From positions 1 to 64,000 of the forward strand of contig CAMDNE010000006.1 of the NCBI GenBank assembly GCA_945902745.1: 64,000 nucleotides of DNA, read 5' to 3'. Both the position numbers and the translations under genes were made by a program. Each line of letters begins with the position of its first letter. The first letter of the stretch is position 1. Positions 16,567 to 24,963 of this stretch are shown piece after piece. Origin of the DNA: Chitinophaga pinensis. Its GTDB lineage: Bacteria > Bacteroidota > Bacteroidia > Flavobacteriales_D > Crocinitomicaceae. Under the pieces are notes generated by a model. That model saw only the letters and a list, made by a program, of their open reading frames with translations, was not told where the DNA came from and made no database searches.

Positions 16567-19137
16567 ATGCGCTATATACTACTATTTGCGATTCTATCTT
16601 ATTGCTCATTTTTTTTCAGTCAAAGCACCTTTCAACTTGCACTCGGTGGTGCTCAAGAAGAATTTGCTTATTCATTTCAACAAACAGATGATAACGGTTA
16701 TATTATGGCCGGTAGAACCTATAGTTTCGGCACTGGTGGCTGGGAATGTTATATGTCTCGATTCAATAGTAACGGTGATACACTTTGGACAAAGACATAT
16801 GGAAATGTTTTATACGATGAGCTGCAAGATGTTGATACTACGAGCGATGGCGGTTTTATAGCTGTTGGACACACAACTACAACAGATTGGGATGGGAATG
16901 TTTACCTCATTAGAACCAATGCCAATGGGATTGTACTATGGTCAAAAGAATATGGTGGTTCAATAGGTTTGTCTGATAAAGGCTATTCCGTAAGGGAAAC
17001 ATCTGACGGTGGTTTTATTATTACAGGCACAACAGAAACTTATGGCTCAGGAGGAGACGATGTCTATTTGTTAAAGGTTAGCGCTTTAGGAGCAGTGCAA
17101 TGGACAACAACTATTGGTTCTGCAGGAGCAGTAAGTGTTATGGATGCTGGGAGAGAAGTTCAAGAAACAAATGACGGTGGATATATTGTAGTTGGTTATA
17201 CCAGTGCAATAGATATAAATTTTTCCGATGTCTATCTGATAAAATTAAATTCAACTGGAGTTGTTCAATGGAAAAAAACCTATGGAGGAAGTTCTTACGA
17301 TATTGGATATACTGTCCAGCAAACCACCGATAATGGTTTTATTATTGGAGCAACCACAAATAGTTATGGAGCTGGAAATTGGGACGCATACCTTATAAAA
17401 ACGGATGCGAATGGCGTTCTTCAATGGAGCAAAGCATATGGTAAATCGGGAGAAGATCGCGCTCAATGTGCTCGACAAACCCCAGATGGTGGCTACATCC
17501 TTTGTGGAAGATCTGCTAGTTTTGGCCTTGGTAGCTTTGATGTGGCCTTATACAAAACAGATGCTAATGGAACATTATTGTGGACTAAAGGATATGGTGG
17601 TGCAGGCGATGATCAAGGATTTTATGTACGCCCAATAGGCACTTCTTTCGTTTTTTGTGGATATACTGTAAGTTTTGGTGCTGGTATTAAAGATGTATTC
17701 TTTGCTAAGTCGGATGCTAGTGGGAACGTTGGCTGCAATGAAATAACTGGTTCAGGATTTACAACAACAAGTCCATCTACAATAACTAGCACCGCTGGAA
17801 ATAATTCGACAGGCGGTACAGCTATTACACCAGCTACTGCAACGCGAAATACGCTTTCTGTTAAATCTGTTTTATGCGCTTCAAGCGGATCTTGCACTAT
17901 TAATTCAAACTTTACCGCTTCGGCAACGGCAATTTGTTTGAATGGAACCATCAATTTCACAAATACTTCAACCGGAGCGGCAACACAAAATTGGTTGTCA
18001 AATGGAACGAGCTTCAGTACAGCAGTGAATGCTACAAGAACTTTTCCAATTGCAGGAACGTATCAAATAAAATTAATAAGTTACAATGGTGCTTGCTCTG
18101 ACACAAACACTATAAATGTTGTTGTTTCATCACCAAGTACAGCTTCTATTTCAAACACAGCATGTCAAAGTTATACTTGGCCAATAAATAGTCAAACGTA
18201 TTCGCAATCAGGAATTTATTCAGCAACTATTCCAAATGTAGCAGGATGTGATTCTGTCATTACGTTGAATCTTACGATTGGTCAACCAACAAATTCTTCA
18301 TCAACTGTTAGCAACTGCGGAAATTATACGTGGTCAGCAAATGGACAAACATATGTTCAAAGTGGAACGTATACGTCGACCTTTACAAATGCTGCAGGTT
18401 GTTTATCCACTCAGACACTTATTTTAACAATCAATCAACCAACAAATTCTTCGGAGACCGCTATCAGCTGTGGAAGTTATACGTGGTCAGCAAATGGACA
18501 AACATATCCACAAAGTGGAACGTATACGTCGACCTTTACAAATGCTGCAGGTTGTTTATCGACACAAACACTTTATTTAACAATCAATCAACCAACAAAT
18601 TCTTCGGAAACGGTTAGCAATTGTGGAAATTATACGTGGTCAGCAAATGGACAAACATATGCTCAAAGTGGAACCTATACGTCGACCTTTACAAATGCTG
18701 CAGGTTGTTTATCGACACAGACACTTTATTTAACAATCAATCAACCAAGTGCTTCAACTTTAACAGAAACAGCTTTAGATTCATACACACTCAATGGCCA
18801 AACCTACACGCAATCCGGAACATACACGCAAGTTATTCCTAACGCTGCTGGTTGTGACAGCACAATTACCTTGAACTTAACGTTGAATTTTACTGGAATA
18901 ACAGAACTTAAAGATGGTATTCGTATTTACCCAAATCCAACATTTGATAATTTAACAATTGAACGTACTTCTTCGCTTAATAGTAATTATGTTTTAGTTG
19001 ATAGCCAAGGAAGATTGGTGCTTCAAGGAGAATTAACAGAAACAATTACGCATCTGTCATTGGGTAAATTGGAATACGGAAACTACATTCTTCAGCTAGA
19101 AAATCAAAGTGTCCCAATTCGAATCGTGAAACAATAA
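16567..19137 (+). CDS. T9SS type A secreted protein with beta-propeller-like and 51-aa tandem repeats
   Basis: This 856-aa secreted protein has a signal peptide of ~18 residues ending FFSQ. Residues ~19-390 contain about seven repeats built on TSDGGFIAVG, DVYLIKTDANG and LQWSKAYGG, predicting a beta-propeller-like fold. A cysteine-containing PKD-like module follows (~440-520). Five 51-aa repeats (nt 18172-18891) then carry YTWSANGQTY, QSGTYTSTFTNAAGC and TLYLTINQPTNSS. The C-terminal ~75 residues are a type A sorting domain (IRIYPNPTFDNLTIE ... YGNYILQLE). A terminator follows directly. It is probably a surface-anchored adhesin-like protein. The middle repeats are nearly identical in DNA, suggesting recent amplification. 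Confidence 0.9.
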   Translation: MRYILLFAILSYCSFFFSQSTFQLALGGAQEEFAYSFQQTDDNGYIMAGRTYSFGTGGWECYMSRFNSNGDTLWTKTYGNVLYDELQDVDTTSDGGFIAVGHTTTTDWDGNVYLIRTNANGIVLWSKEYGGSIGLSDKGYSVRETSDGGFIITGTTETYGSGGDDVYLLKVSALGAVQWTTTIGSAGAVSVMDAGREVQETNDGGYIVVGYTSAIDINFSDVYLIKLNSTGVVQWKKTYGGSSYDIGYTVQQTTDNGFIIGATTNSYGAGNWDAYLIKTDANGVLQWSKAYGKSGEDRAQCARQTPDGGYILCGRSASFGLGSFDVALYKTDANGTLLWTKGYGGAGDDQGFYVRPIGTSFVFCGYTVSFGAGIKDVFFAKSDASGNVGCNEITGSGFTTTSPSTITSTAGNNSTGGTAITPATATRNTLSVKSVLCASSGSCTINSNFTASATAICLNGTINFTNTSTGAATQNWLSNGTSFSTAVNATRTFPIAGTYQIKLISYNGACSDTNTINVVVSSPSTASISNTACQSYTWPINSQTYSQSGIYSATIPNVAGCDSVITLNLTIGQPTNSSSTVSNCGNYTWSANGQTYVQSGTYTSTFTNAAGCLSTQTLILTINQPTNSSETAISCGSYTWSANGQTYPQSGTYTSTFTNAAGCLSTQTLYLTINQPTNSSETVSNCGNYTWSANGQTYAQSGTYTSTFTNAAGCLSTQTLYLTINQPSASTLTETALDSYTLNGQTYTQSGTYTQVIPNAAGCDSTITLNLTLNFTGITELKDGIRIYPNPTFDNLTIERTSSLNSNYVLVDSQGRLVLQGELTETITHLSLGKLEYGNYILQLENQSVPIRIVKQ
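18172..18891 (+). repeat. 153-bp tandem repeat, five units (outer two diverged)
   Basis: TAT-ACx-TGG codons recur at 18172, 18325, 18478 and 18631, and the related TAC-ACA at 18784, exactly 153 bases apart. Units two to four are nearly identical at the DNA level, including silent positions. Being a multiple of three, copy-number change keeps the frame. Confidence 0.9.
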
Positions 19138-19143
19138 AATTTG

Positions 19144-19172
19144 AATCCCCTGTAAAAAAGGGGATTTTTTTT
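19144..19172 (+). terminator. Rho-independent terminator
   Basis: AATCCCC and GGGGATT flank a short A-rich loop, then a run of eight T. It ends the repeat-protein transcript just before the nuclease gene. Confidence 0.85.
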
Positions 19173-19209
19173 ACCTAAAAATTCTTACTTTTCAAGTTGA
19201 TTCTCAATT

Positions 19210-20208
19210 ATGAAAAAATCCAATGTTGTAATAATTAGTATTCTCCTTTTTGCGCTTGTAATCTTTGTTTGGTTTAAACCTACTTCACAGGAACAAAATA
19301 AGGGTAAACCAACATCCAAAGAAATAAAAAATGAGGACCAACAAATAGTTATCCCGAGTGATATTGAAGATACAATAACGATTCAGGAAAATATTTACAG
19401 CCCATTAGAACTGCCAACATTCTCTAAGAATGATGCGATTATCCGTCATTTCGCATACACACTTTGTTACAATGAAACCTATGAACAAGCTTCATGGGTG
19501 GCATACGAACTCACGGCGGATGAGATCATAAAACGCTATGACCGTACCAATCGTTTTATAGTTGACGGTGCTGTTAAATCCAATTCGGCAGATGATCAAG
19601 ATTACAAAAAATCAGGTTATGACCGCGGCCACCTTGCTCCTGCTGGAGACATGTCATGGTCGGCAACGGCTATGGAAGAGTCCTTTTATTACAGCAATAT
19701 GAGTCCACAAGACCCGAGTTTCAATCGTGGAATCTGGAAGAAATTGGAAGAACAAGTGCGCTCTTGGGCAGGTGAACTTGGAACTGTTTATGTAGTTACA
19801 GGCCCAGTATTAAAAGGTAAAATGAGTACAATTGGGCACAATAATGTTGCGGTTCCAAACTATTATTATAAAGTAATTTTGGATAACAGTGGCACAAGCC
19901 CTAAAGCAATTGGATTTATACTGAGAAATGAGGGATCCAAAGGCTCTTTATCCAATTATGCTGTTTCAATCGATAGCGTTGAACGTTTTACAGGAATAGA
20001 TTTTTTTCCAGGTTTATCGGATAAAACGGAGCAAAGGGTGGAAAATTCCATGTGTGTTTCTTGCTGGAATTGGAGCATTCAGAGACAAAATAGAAATTCA
20101 ACTTCTTCTGAATCGACAGCTGTTCAGTGTTCTGGAATCACAAAAAAAGGATTGCGTTGCAGACGTATGACAAAGGATACAAGCGGGAAGTGTTATCAGC
20201 ATGATTAA
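19210..20208 (+). CDS. DNA/RNA non-specific endonuclease (NUC1 family), membrane-anchored, with C-terminal Cys/His tail
   Basis: This is a 332-aa protein. Residues ~5-22 form an uncleaved-looking hydrophobic anchor. The catalytic segment is SGYDRGHLAPAGDMSW, with the DRGH motif at residues 138-141; its histidine is the general base in Serratia nuclease-type enzymes. The Asn/metal segment follows in NMSPQDPSFNRGIWKKLE, and VVTGPVL is also typical. After the nuclease domain (~70-290) a C-terminal tail has CSGITKKGLRC ... KCYQH, a C-x9-C-x-C/H pattern resembling DUF5763 (zinc-binding-like). It probably faces the periplasm, degrading nucleic acids. It is monocistronic. Confidence 0.9.
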   Translation: MKKSNVVIISILLFALVIFVWFKPTSQEQNKGKPTSKEIKNEDQQIVIPSDIEDTITIQENIYSPLELPTFSKNDAIIRHFAYTLCYNETYEQASWVAYELTADEIIKRYDRTNRFIVDGAVKSNSADDQDYKKSGYDRGHLAPAGDMSWSATAMEESFYYSNMSPQDPSFNRGIWKKLEEQVRSWAGELGTVYVVTGPVLKGKMSTIGHNNVAVPNYYYKVILDNSGTSPKAIGFILRNEGSKGSLSNYAVSIDSVERFTGIDFFPGLSDKTEQRVENSMCVSCWNWSIQRQNRNSTSSESTAVQCSGITKKGLRCRRMTKDTSGKCYQHD

Positions 20209-20214
20209 TCTTCC

Positions 20215-20420
20215 TTCTTTAGGAGGGATTACCTTCGGTGCTACTAAAGTGGTGAGGGAGGTGGAAAGACTGAGGGAGGAGGAAAGTGAAAAGGCTGCAG
20301 TAGGCAGAAAAACAGAAAAAATTAAGCTATTTGGTAAAAATAGGAATTGGGAGTAGGAATTTATGAATTGGAAAATAGAATTCTTAGAACCACCTCCCTT
20401 TATCCCTCCTCAAGGAGGGA
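20215..20420. repeat. Dispersed non-coding repeat region with GGAGGG inverted repeat
   Basis: Purine-rich sequence containing AGGAGGGATTACCTTCGGTG, GAGGGAGGTGG and, at its end, TCCCTCCTCAAGGAGGGA. No frame is open across it. The style resembles spacer repeats scattered in Bacteroidota genomes, but a second copy is not in this window. Confidence 0.4.
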
Positions 20421-20423
20421 AAT

Positions 20424-20453
20424 AAAAAAACGCCTTCATTTCTAAAGGCGTTT
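20424..20453 (-). terminator. Terminator of the 52-aa membrane protein gene
   Basis: On the minus strand, AAACGCCTTT and AAGGCGTTT surround a short loop and run into seven T. It lies 25 bases after the stop of the small gene, which supports that gene being real. Confidence 0.75.
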
Positions 20454-20477
20454 CACAAAATATATTAAAGGAACAAA

Positions 20478-20636
20478 TTAATGTTCAGCTTCATCTTCGA
20501 AAATTCTTTTCGGACGCATTTTTTCAAAAACACCCAATGCAATCCAATAAGGAAGAACAAATCCAAGTAAAAATAACAGCATCCAAAATGCCATTCCACC
20601 AATTAAAAGAAATAAAACTATACCGAAAACGCTCAT
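20478..20636 (-). CDS. Small hydrophobic membrane protein, 52 aa
   Basis: ATG at 20634-20636, TAA at 20478-20480. The product starts MSVFGIVLFLLIGGMAFW, continues with a second hydrophobic run (LLFLLGFVLPYWIALGVF) and ends in a charged tail (EKMRPKRIFEDEAEH). That gives one long or two short membrane segments with a positively charged cytoplasmic end. It has its own terminator. I do not recognise the family, but the hydrophobic/charged layout, normal codon use and terminator argue that it is a gene. The neighbour on the other side (IPExxxVDY) is divergent. Confidence 0.7.
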   Translation of the reverse strand: MSVFGIVLFLLIGGMAFWMLLFLLGFVLPYWIALGVFEKMRPKRIFEDEAEH

Positions 20637-20835
20637 CTTTTTTGTTATTAAGTGCCTAATTACGGTTGTAAAAATACTAAAATATTCAACTATTCAAACA
20701 AATAATTAAAGAAAAACTCATCTTTGATAAAATCATAGTTAAGTCATTTTCCCTCAACTGTTATTTTTCATGTTAAGGAAACATCAACTTTTCATTTTCA
20801 TCTTGCAAAAGCGTGTCTACACCCATTAAAATTCT

Positions 20836-20843
20836 TATTTTTG
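20836..20843 (+). promoter_or_regulatory. -7 promoter element of the pyk operon
   Basis: TATTTTTG matches TAnnTTTG, 18 bases before the ATG at 20862. No TTG sits at ideal -33 spacing. Confidence 0.45.
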
Positions 20844-20861
20844 CAGCTGAATTGATAGGAA

Positions 20862-21293
20862 ATGACAAAACCTAAAAAGCATATACTCACATTTGATCAA
20901 GCCTATGATTTCGAGATGATTGGGATTTGTTCTCACCACAATGATTACCGTTTGGCTTGGGGTTTAAATGAAAAAATCGACACTCAATTGATTAAAGTTG
21001 AAGAAGATTATGTCGTTTCTTCTAAAAAAGGGGTCCAACTTTCCAGCCACTCAATGTATGAATTCAAGGATCCTGAAAACTTGATTGAATACTATTTGAT
21101 AAAAAATAAAAACCAAGGGAAATTTCTAATTCCAGAAAAACCTTCCGTTGATTATTTTTTATTTTTATTCGAAAATCATTTGTGGGACGTAGAAGATTTG
21201 GTTTCAGAGTTACGTGAAATACCAAGTATTTTAGGCGTATTTATCTTCAATCCTGAAGAATTCGATTCAACAGAGAATTTAGTTTTTAATTAA
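20862..21293 (+). CDS. IPExxxVDY family protein
   Basis: This 143-aa protein carries IPEKPSVDY at about residues 90-98, which defines the IPExxxVDY family of uncharacterised cytoplasmic Bacteroidota proteins. It has no signal peptide or membrane segment and is of mixed alpha/beta composition. It lies 34 bases upstream of pyruvate kinase, so co-transcription is very likely; I know this gene pairing from other Bacteroidota, suggesting a link to pyruvate kinase, though no activity is established. It appears to be the first gene of a four-gene operon. Confidence 0.88.
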   Translation: MTKPKKHILTFDQAYDFEMIGICSHHNDYRLAWGLNEKIDTQLIKVEEDYVVSSKKGVQLSSHSMYEFKDPENLIEYYLIKNKNQGKFLIPEKPSVDYFLFLFENHLWDVEDLVSELREIPSILGVFIFNPEEFDSTENLVFN

Positions 21294-21327
21294 ACGGATT
21301 CAGAAAAAATTAGATTTTAAAAAGAAT

Positions 21328-22746
21328 ATGAAAAAAACAAAAATAGTAGCGACCCTAGGGCCTGCCTCAAGTGATAAAGAAATCTTGCGTCAAATGTTTC
21401 AAGCGGGCGTAAATGTTTGCCGTTTGAACTTCAGCCATGGTTCGTATGAAGACCATTCTGCAGTAATTAAAACAATTCGCGAATTAAATGATGAAACTGG
21501 TTGTAATGTTGCGATTTTAGCAGATTTACAAGGTCCCAAAATTCGTACGAATGAAATGGAAAATAACGGAGTTGAGTTAATCAATGGAACAGAAGTTACC
21601 ATTGTAACGGACAAAATTATAGGGACTGCTCAACGATTTTCTATCAATTATCCAAAATTACCACAAGATGTGAAAGCAGGTGAACGCATTTTATTAGATG
21701 ATGGTAAACTCGCATTGGAAGTTGTAAGTACAGATGGTAAAAAAGAATTTATTGCGAAAGTAATTCATGGTGGAATCCTCTCTTCAAAAAAAGGTGTTAA
21801 TTTCCCAAACACAAGTATCTCAATGCCTTCTTTAACTGAAAAAGATTTAGAAGATTTGAATTTTGCATTGGAAAACAATGTTGATTGGATTGGGTTATCA
21901 TTTGTTCGTTCGGCACGTGATATCATAGAATTGAAACATATTATCCTTGATAAAAAAGGCAAAGCAAAGGTGATTGCCAAAATTGAGAAACCTGAAGCCA
22001 TTGAAGATATTGATAATATTATTCAAGAAAGTGATGGTTTGATGGTTGCCCGTGGAGATCTTGGAGTTGAAATTCCTTATCAAAATGTGCCTATTATTCA
22101 AAAAATGTTAATCAACAAAAGTATCATTCATGCCAAGCCAATTATTGTCGCAACGCAAATGATGGAAAGTATGATTACAAATATTTCTCCTACCAGAGCT
22201 GAGGTAAATGACGTTGCTAATGCTGTTTTAGATGGTGCAGATGCAGTGATGCTTTCTGGAGAAACATCAGTTGGAAAATTCCCTGTTGAGGTTATAAAAA
22301 CAATGGCTAACATTGTAATGGAAATGGAGAAATTTGATGGAATCTATAACAAAGAAGAAATTCCTGATAAGAAACAAGCACGTTTTATTTCAGATTCTAT
22401 CTGTTTCAATGCATGCCGTTTATCTCAACGTGTTGAAGCCGATGCAATATTAACAATGTCGTTTTCCGGATACACAGCTTACAAAATTGCTTCTCAACGC
22501 CCAAAAGCACCAATTTATGTTTTCACAAGTAACAAACAGATCTTGACGCAATTGAATTTAATTTGGGGTGTAAAAGCATTTTATTACGATAAACAAATTA
22601 GTACTGATCACACAATTGCTGACATCAAATATTTATTGAAACATCAAGGATTATTGAAAACAGGTGATTTGGCCATCAACATTGCCTCTATTCCGTTGGA
22701 GGATTTAGGAAGTTCAAACATGTTGAAATTGAGTTATGTTGAGTAA
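21328..22746 (+). CDS. pyk: Pyruvate kinase
   Basis: This 472-aa cytoplasmic glycolytic enzyme converts phosphoenolpyruvate and ADP to pyruvate and ATP. It begins KIVATLGPASSD, with CRLNFSHGSYEDH and LADLQGPKIR, the active-site barrel strands. The catalytic segment is KVIAKIEKPEAIEDID, followed by MVARGDLGVEIPYQNVP and TRAEVNDVANAVLDGADAVM then SGETSVGKFP. The length is normal for the bacterial enzyme, without a C-terminal extension. The gene lies inside a four-gene unit and is followed only six bases later by a T9SS surface-protein gene. Confidence 0.97.
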   Translation: MKKTKIVATLGPASSDKEILRQMFQAGVNVCRLNFSHGSYEDHSAVIKTIRELNDETGCNVAILADLQGPKIRTNEMENNGVELINGTEVTIVTDKIIGTAQRFSINYPKLPQDVKAGERILLDDGKLALEVVSTDGKKEFIAKVIHGGILSSKKGVNFPNTSISMPSLTEKDLEDLNFALENNVDWIGLSFVRSARDIIELKHIILDKKGKAKVIAKIEKPEAIEDIDNIIQESDGLMVARGDLGVEIPYQNVPIIQKMLINKSIIHAKPIIVATQMMESMITNISPTRAEVNDVANAVLDGADAVMLSGETSVGKFPVEVIKTMANIVMEMEKFDGIYNKEEIPDKKQARFISDSICFNACRLSQRVEADAILTMSFSGYTAYKIASQRPKAPIYVFTSNKQILTQLNLIWGVKAFYYDKQISTDHTIADIKYLLKHQGLLKTGDLAINIASIPLEDLGSSNMLKLSYVE

Positions 22747-22752
22747 ATAAGT

Positions 22753-23994
22753 ATGAGGAATTTCTTTTCATTCGGACTTTCAATGCTATTCCTTTTCTCC
22801 GCTTGGAGTGAAGAAATTAAAACTGAAAAAAACGCTTTCGCCTGCGCTGTAGATGTGGTGATTCTAGAAGGAAGTACTATTTCATTTTGTCAAGGTCAAC
22901 CAACTTCAATAAATGCAAGTGCAGGATTTGTAGCCTATTCATGGACAGGTCCACAAACTGGAATGACATCCGCATTAATTCCAACTTCTTCTGGAGTTTA
23001 TACTGTTACTGCTGTTGATGGAATTGGGTGTCTTTCGTCTGCATCTATTGCTGTTACTATCAATCCAAATCCAGCAGGCGTGATCGTTTCTTCTGAAGGA
23101 ACGCTTTTATGCCCAGGAAGTTCAGGAACAATTTTAAGCTTAACACAACCTTTTACAACTTATTTATGGGGAAATGGTTCAAGCAATTCCACATTTCAAG
23201 CAACACAAGCAGGAACTTATTCTGTAATTTGCACGGATGGGAATGGATGTTCTGGAAATTCATCAATTACAATTTCTCAACCAAACTTCACATTCAATCC
23301 TTTGGGAACAACGACGGTTTGCAATGGCTCAACTGCAACATTGGTTGCTGGTGGAGGAACAAGTTATTTATGGTCAACTGGAGAATTAGGCCCAACAATT
23401 GTTGTTTCTCCTGTGACAACAACAACCTATTCTGTTACCATTACTAGTGGACTTTGCTCGCAATCATTTAATCAAATTATTACAACCGAAACGCTTCCAG
23501 ATTCTGAAATTCAAGATACTTTTTATATCGGAGTTGGAGAAATTGTTTTTATAAATGGCCCAAATGATTATACGACATACAATTGGACACCAGCAGCCGA
23601 TTTAACACAATACAACTCACAGGGTGCAACATTTACAGGAAGTCAATCGACGCAATATACGGTCAATTCGAGTCACACCAATGGTTGTATGCGAAGCGAT
23701 GATATTTGGGTAATTGTCGTTCAATTAACTATTCCAACGGGGTTTTCTCCAAATGGAGATTTTGTAAATGATACGTTCATTATTCCAGAATTAGAAACGT
23801 TCAAAGGACATGTTACCATTTTTAATAGATGGGGTGATAAAGTTTTTGAAAATTCGACGTATCAAAACGATTGGAATGGCACGTGTCAAACCGAATTTTG
23901 TCTTGGAAATAGCATCTTGCCAGAAGGCACGTATTTTTATTCTATTGAAGTGGAAAAAGTTCATTTTGATGGATTTGTAACATTAAAGTATTGA
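22753..23994 (+). CDS. Ig/PKD-like T9SS type B surface protein
   Basis: This is a 413-aa secreted protein with a signal peptide (residues ~1-19). Three Ig-like modules follow (VAYSWTGPQTG, TTYLWGNGSS, TSYLWSTGEL), each starting near a cysteine. A spacer module (YNWTPAADLT) leads to a type B sorting domain (PTGFSPNGDFVNDTF, IFNRWGDKVFENS). It is shorter than the adhesins at the left of the window. It ends two bases before the PorP/SprF gene, and this pairing of a type B protein with a PorP/SprF partner is a recurrent arrangement, SprB-SprF being the classical example. Confidence 0.9.
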   Translation: MRNFFSFGLSMLFLFSAWSEEIKTEKNAFACAVDVVILEGSTISFCQGQPTSINASAGFVAYSWTGPQTGMTSALIPTSSGVYTVTAVDGIGCLSSASIAVTINPNPAGVIVSSEGTLLCPGSSGTILSLTQPFTTYLWGNGSSNSTFQATQAGTYSVICTDGNGCSGNSSITISQPNFTFNPLGTTTVCNGSTATLVAGGGTSYLWSTGELGPTIVVSPVTTTTYSVTITSGLCSQSFNQIITTETLPDSEIQDTFYIGVGEIVFINGPNDYTTYNWTPAADLTQYNSQGATFTGSQSTQYTVNSSHTNGCMRSDDIWVIVVQLTIPTGFSPNGDFVNDTFIIPELETFKGHVTIFNRWGDKVFENSTYQNDWNGTCQTEFCLGNSILPEGTYFYSIEVEKVHFDGFVTLKY

Positions 23995-23996
23995 AG

Positions 23997-24962
23997 ATGA
24001 AAGCAATTTTAACACTCCTGTTTTTCGTGTTTAGTGGATTTGTTTTTAGTCAAAACACGGTCCGTTATTCCCAGTTCAATTTTGCGAAATCATTATATAA
24101 TCCAGCTGCTTTAGCATCCGATGCAAAATTTACTGCTGATTTATTGTATCGAAATCAATGGGCTGGAGTTGATGGCGCGCCAAGCACCGTTGGATTCAAT
24201 ACTGCCTTTGAGGTGACCAATGAAATGGCTGTTGGAATTAATTTTTATACTGATCGAATTGGTTTAAATCAAACAACTTCATTTTCCGCTCAATATGCCT
24301 ATCGTTTAGTCTTCGATACACGTAAATATTTAGCTTTTGGGATTGGAATTGGTGCAGATAATTTGTCGTATGGCTATGCCAATGCCACCACTGGAACAGC
24401 GAATGACCCTGCGTTTTCTCAGAGTTATTCAAAATTCAATTTGAATGGTTCTTTTGGGATGTATTACAGATCCAGTAATTTTTACATTGGAGCTAGTTTA
24501 CCACAATTATTCCAAAACAAGGTTGGTTATGGAAAACAATTTTCCCCACCCTATTGGCATTATATGTTAGTTTCGGGATACTTTTTTGAAGTTTCAGACA
24601 ACTTTGTGTTGAATCCAAATATCCAGCTGAAAGGAACTGCAAACGCTCCAATTCAAGGAGATTTATTGCTTAGAGGAATTACAAATAGTTTAGGTTTTTC
24701 TATCGGTTATCGTTCTGAAAACTCACTAATTGCTGGAATAGATTATACGATTTCAGGTCGCGTACGTATTGGTTATGCATTTAATCATGATGTTGGATCC
24801 TTGGCTCGAACAAAGGGTGCTTCTCACGAAGTTTATTTAGGACTTGGATTACCGTATTATTTCAACCGAGATTCTTTTGATAGTAGAAAATATGTTGGCA
24901 GAAAAGGAGGACATAAAACAGATTTTAGACGAAGCTATAAAAGATACAATAGACGGAATTAA
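23997..24962 (+). CDS. PorP/SprF family type IX secretion outer-membrane protein
   Basis: This 321-aa outer-membrane protein starts at ATG 23997, two bases after the upstream stop; a TTG six bases earlier is in frame but less likely. The signal peptide ends VFSQ. RYSQFNFAKSLYNPAALAS is the family hallmark, and the rest is a predicted beta-barrel (YRLVFDTRKYLAFGIGIGAD, SIGYRSENSL, GRVRIGYAF). PorP/SprF proteins are needed for the secretion or surface attachment of partner type B proteins. The partner is presumably the gene immediately upstream. The tail is unusually basic (FRRSYKRYNRRN). Confidence 0.93.
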   Translation: MKAILTLLFFVFSGFVFSQNTVRYSQFNFAKSLYNPAALASDAKFTADLLYRNQWAGVDGAPSTVGFNTAFEVTNEMAVGINFYTDRIGLNQTTSFSAQYAYRLVFDTRKYLAFGIGIGADNLSYGYANATTGTANDPAFSQSYSKFNLNGSFGMYYRSSNFYIGASLPQLFQNKVGYGKQFSPPYWHYMLVSGYFFEVSDNFVLNPNIQLKGTANAPIQGDLLLRGITNSLGFSIGYRSENSLIAGIDYTISGRVRIGYAFNHDVGSLARTKGASHEVYLGLGLPYYFNRDSFDSRKYVGRKGGHKTDFRRSYKRYNRRN

Positions 24963-24963
24963 G

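Noticed and set aside
18330-18842. A second open frame across the 153-bp repeats
   Set aside because: It exists only because the repeat unit is a multiple of three; it has no start signal and no homology to a family I know.
18172-18891. CRISPR-like array
   Set aside because: Units are 153 bp, translated in frame, with no short constant repeat and variable spacer pattern.
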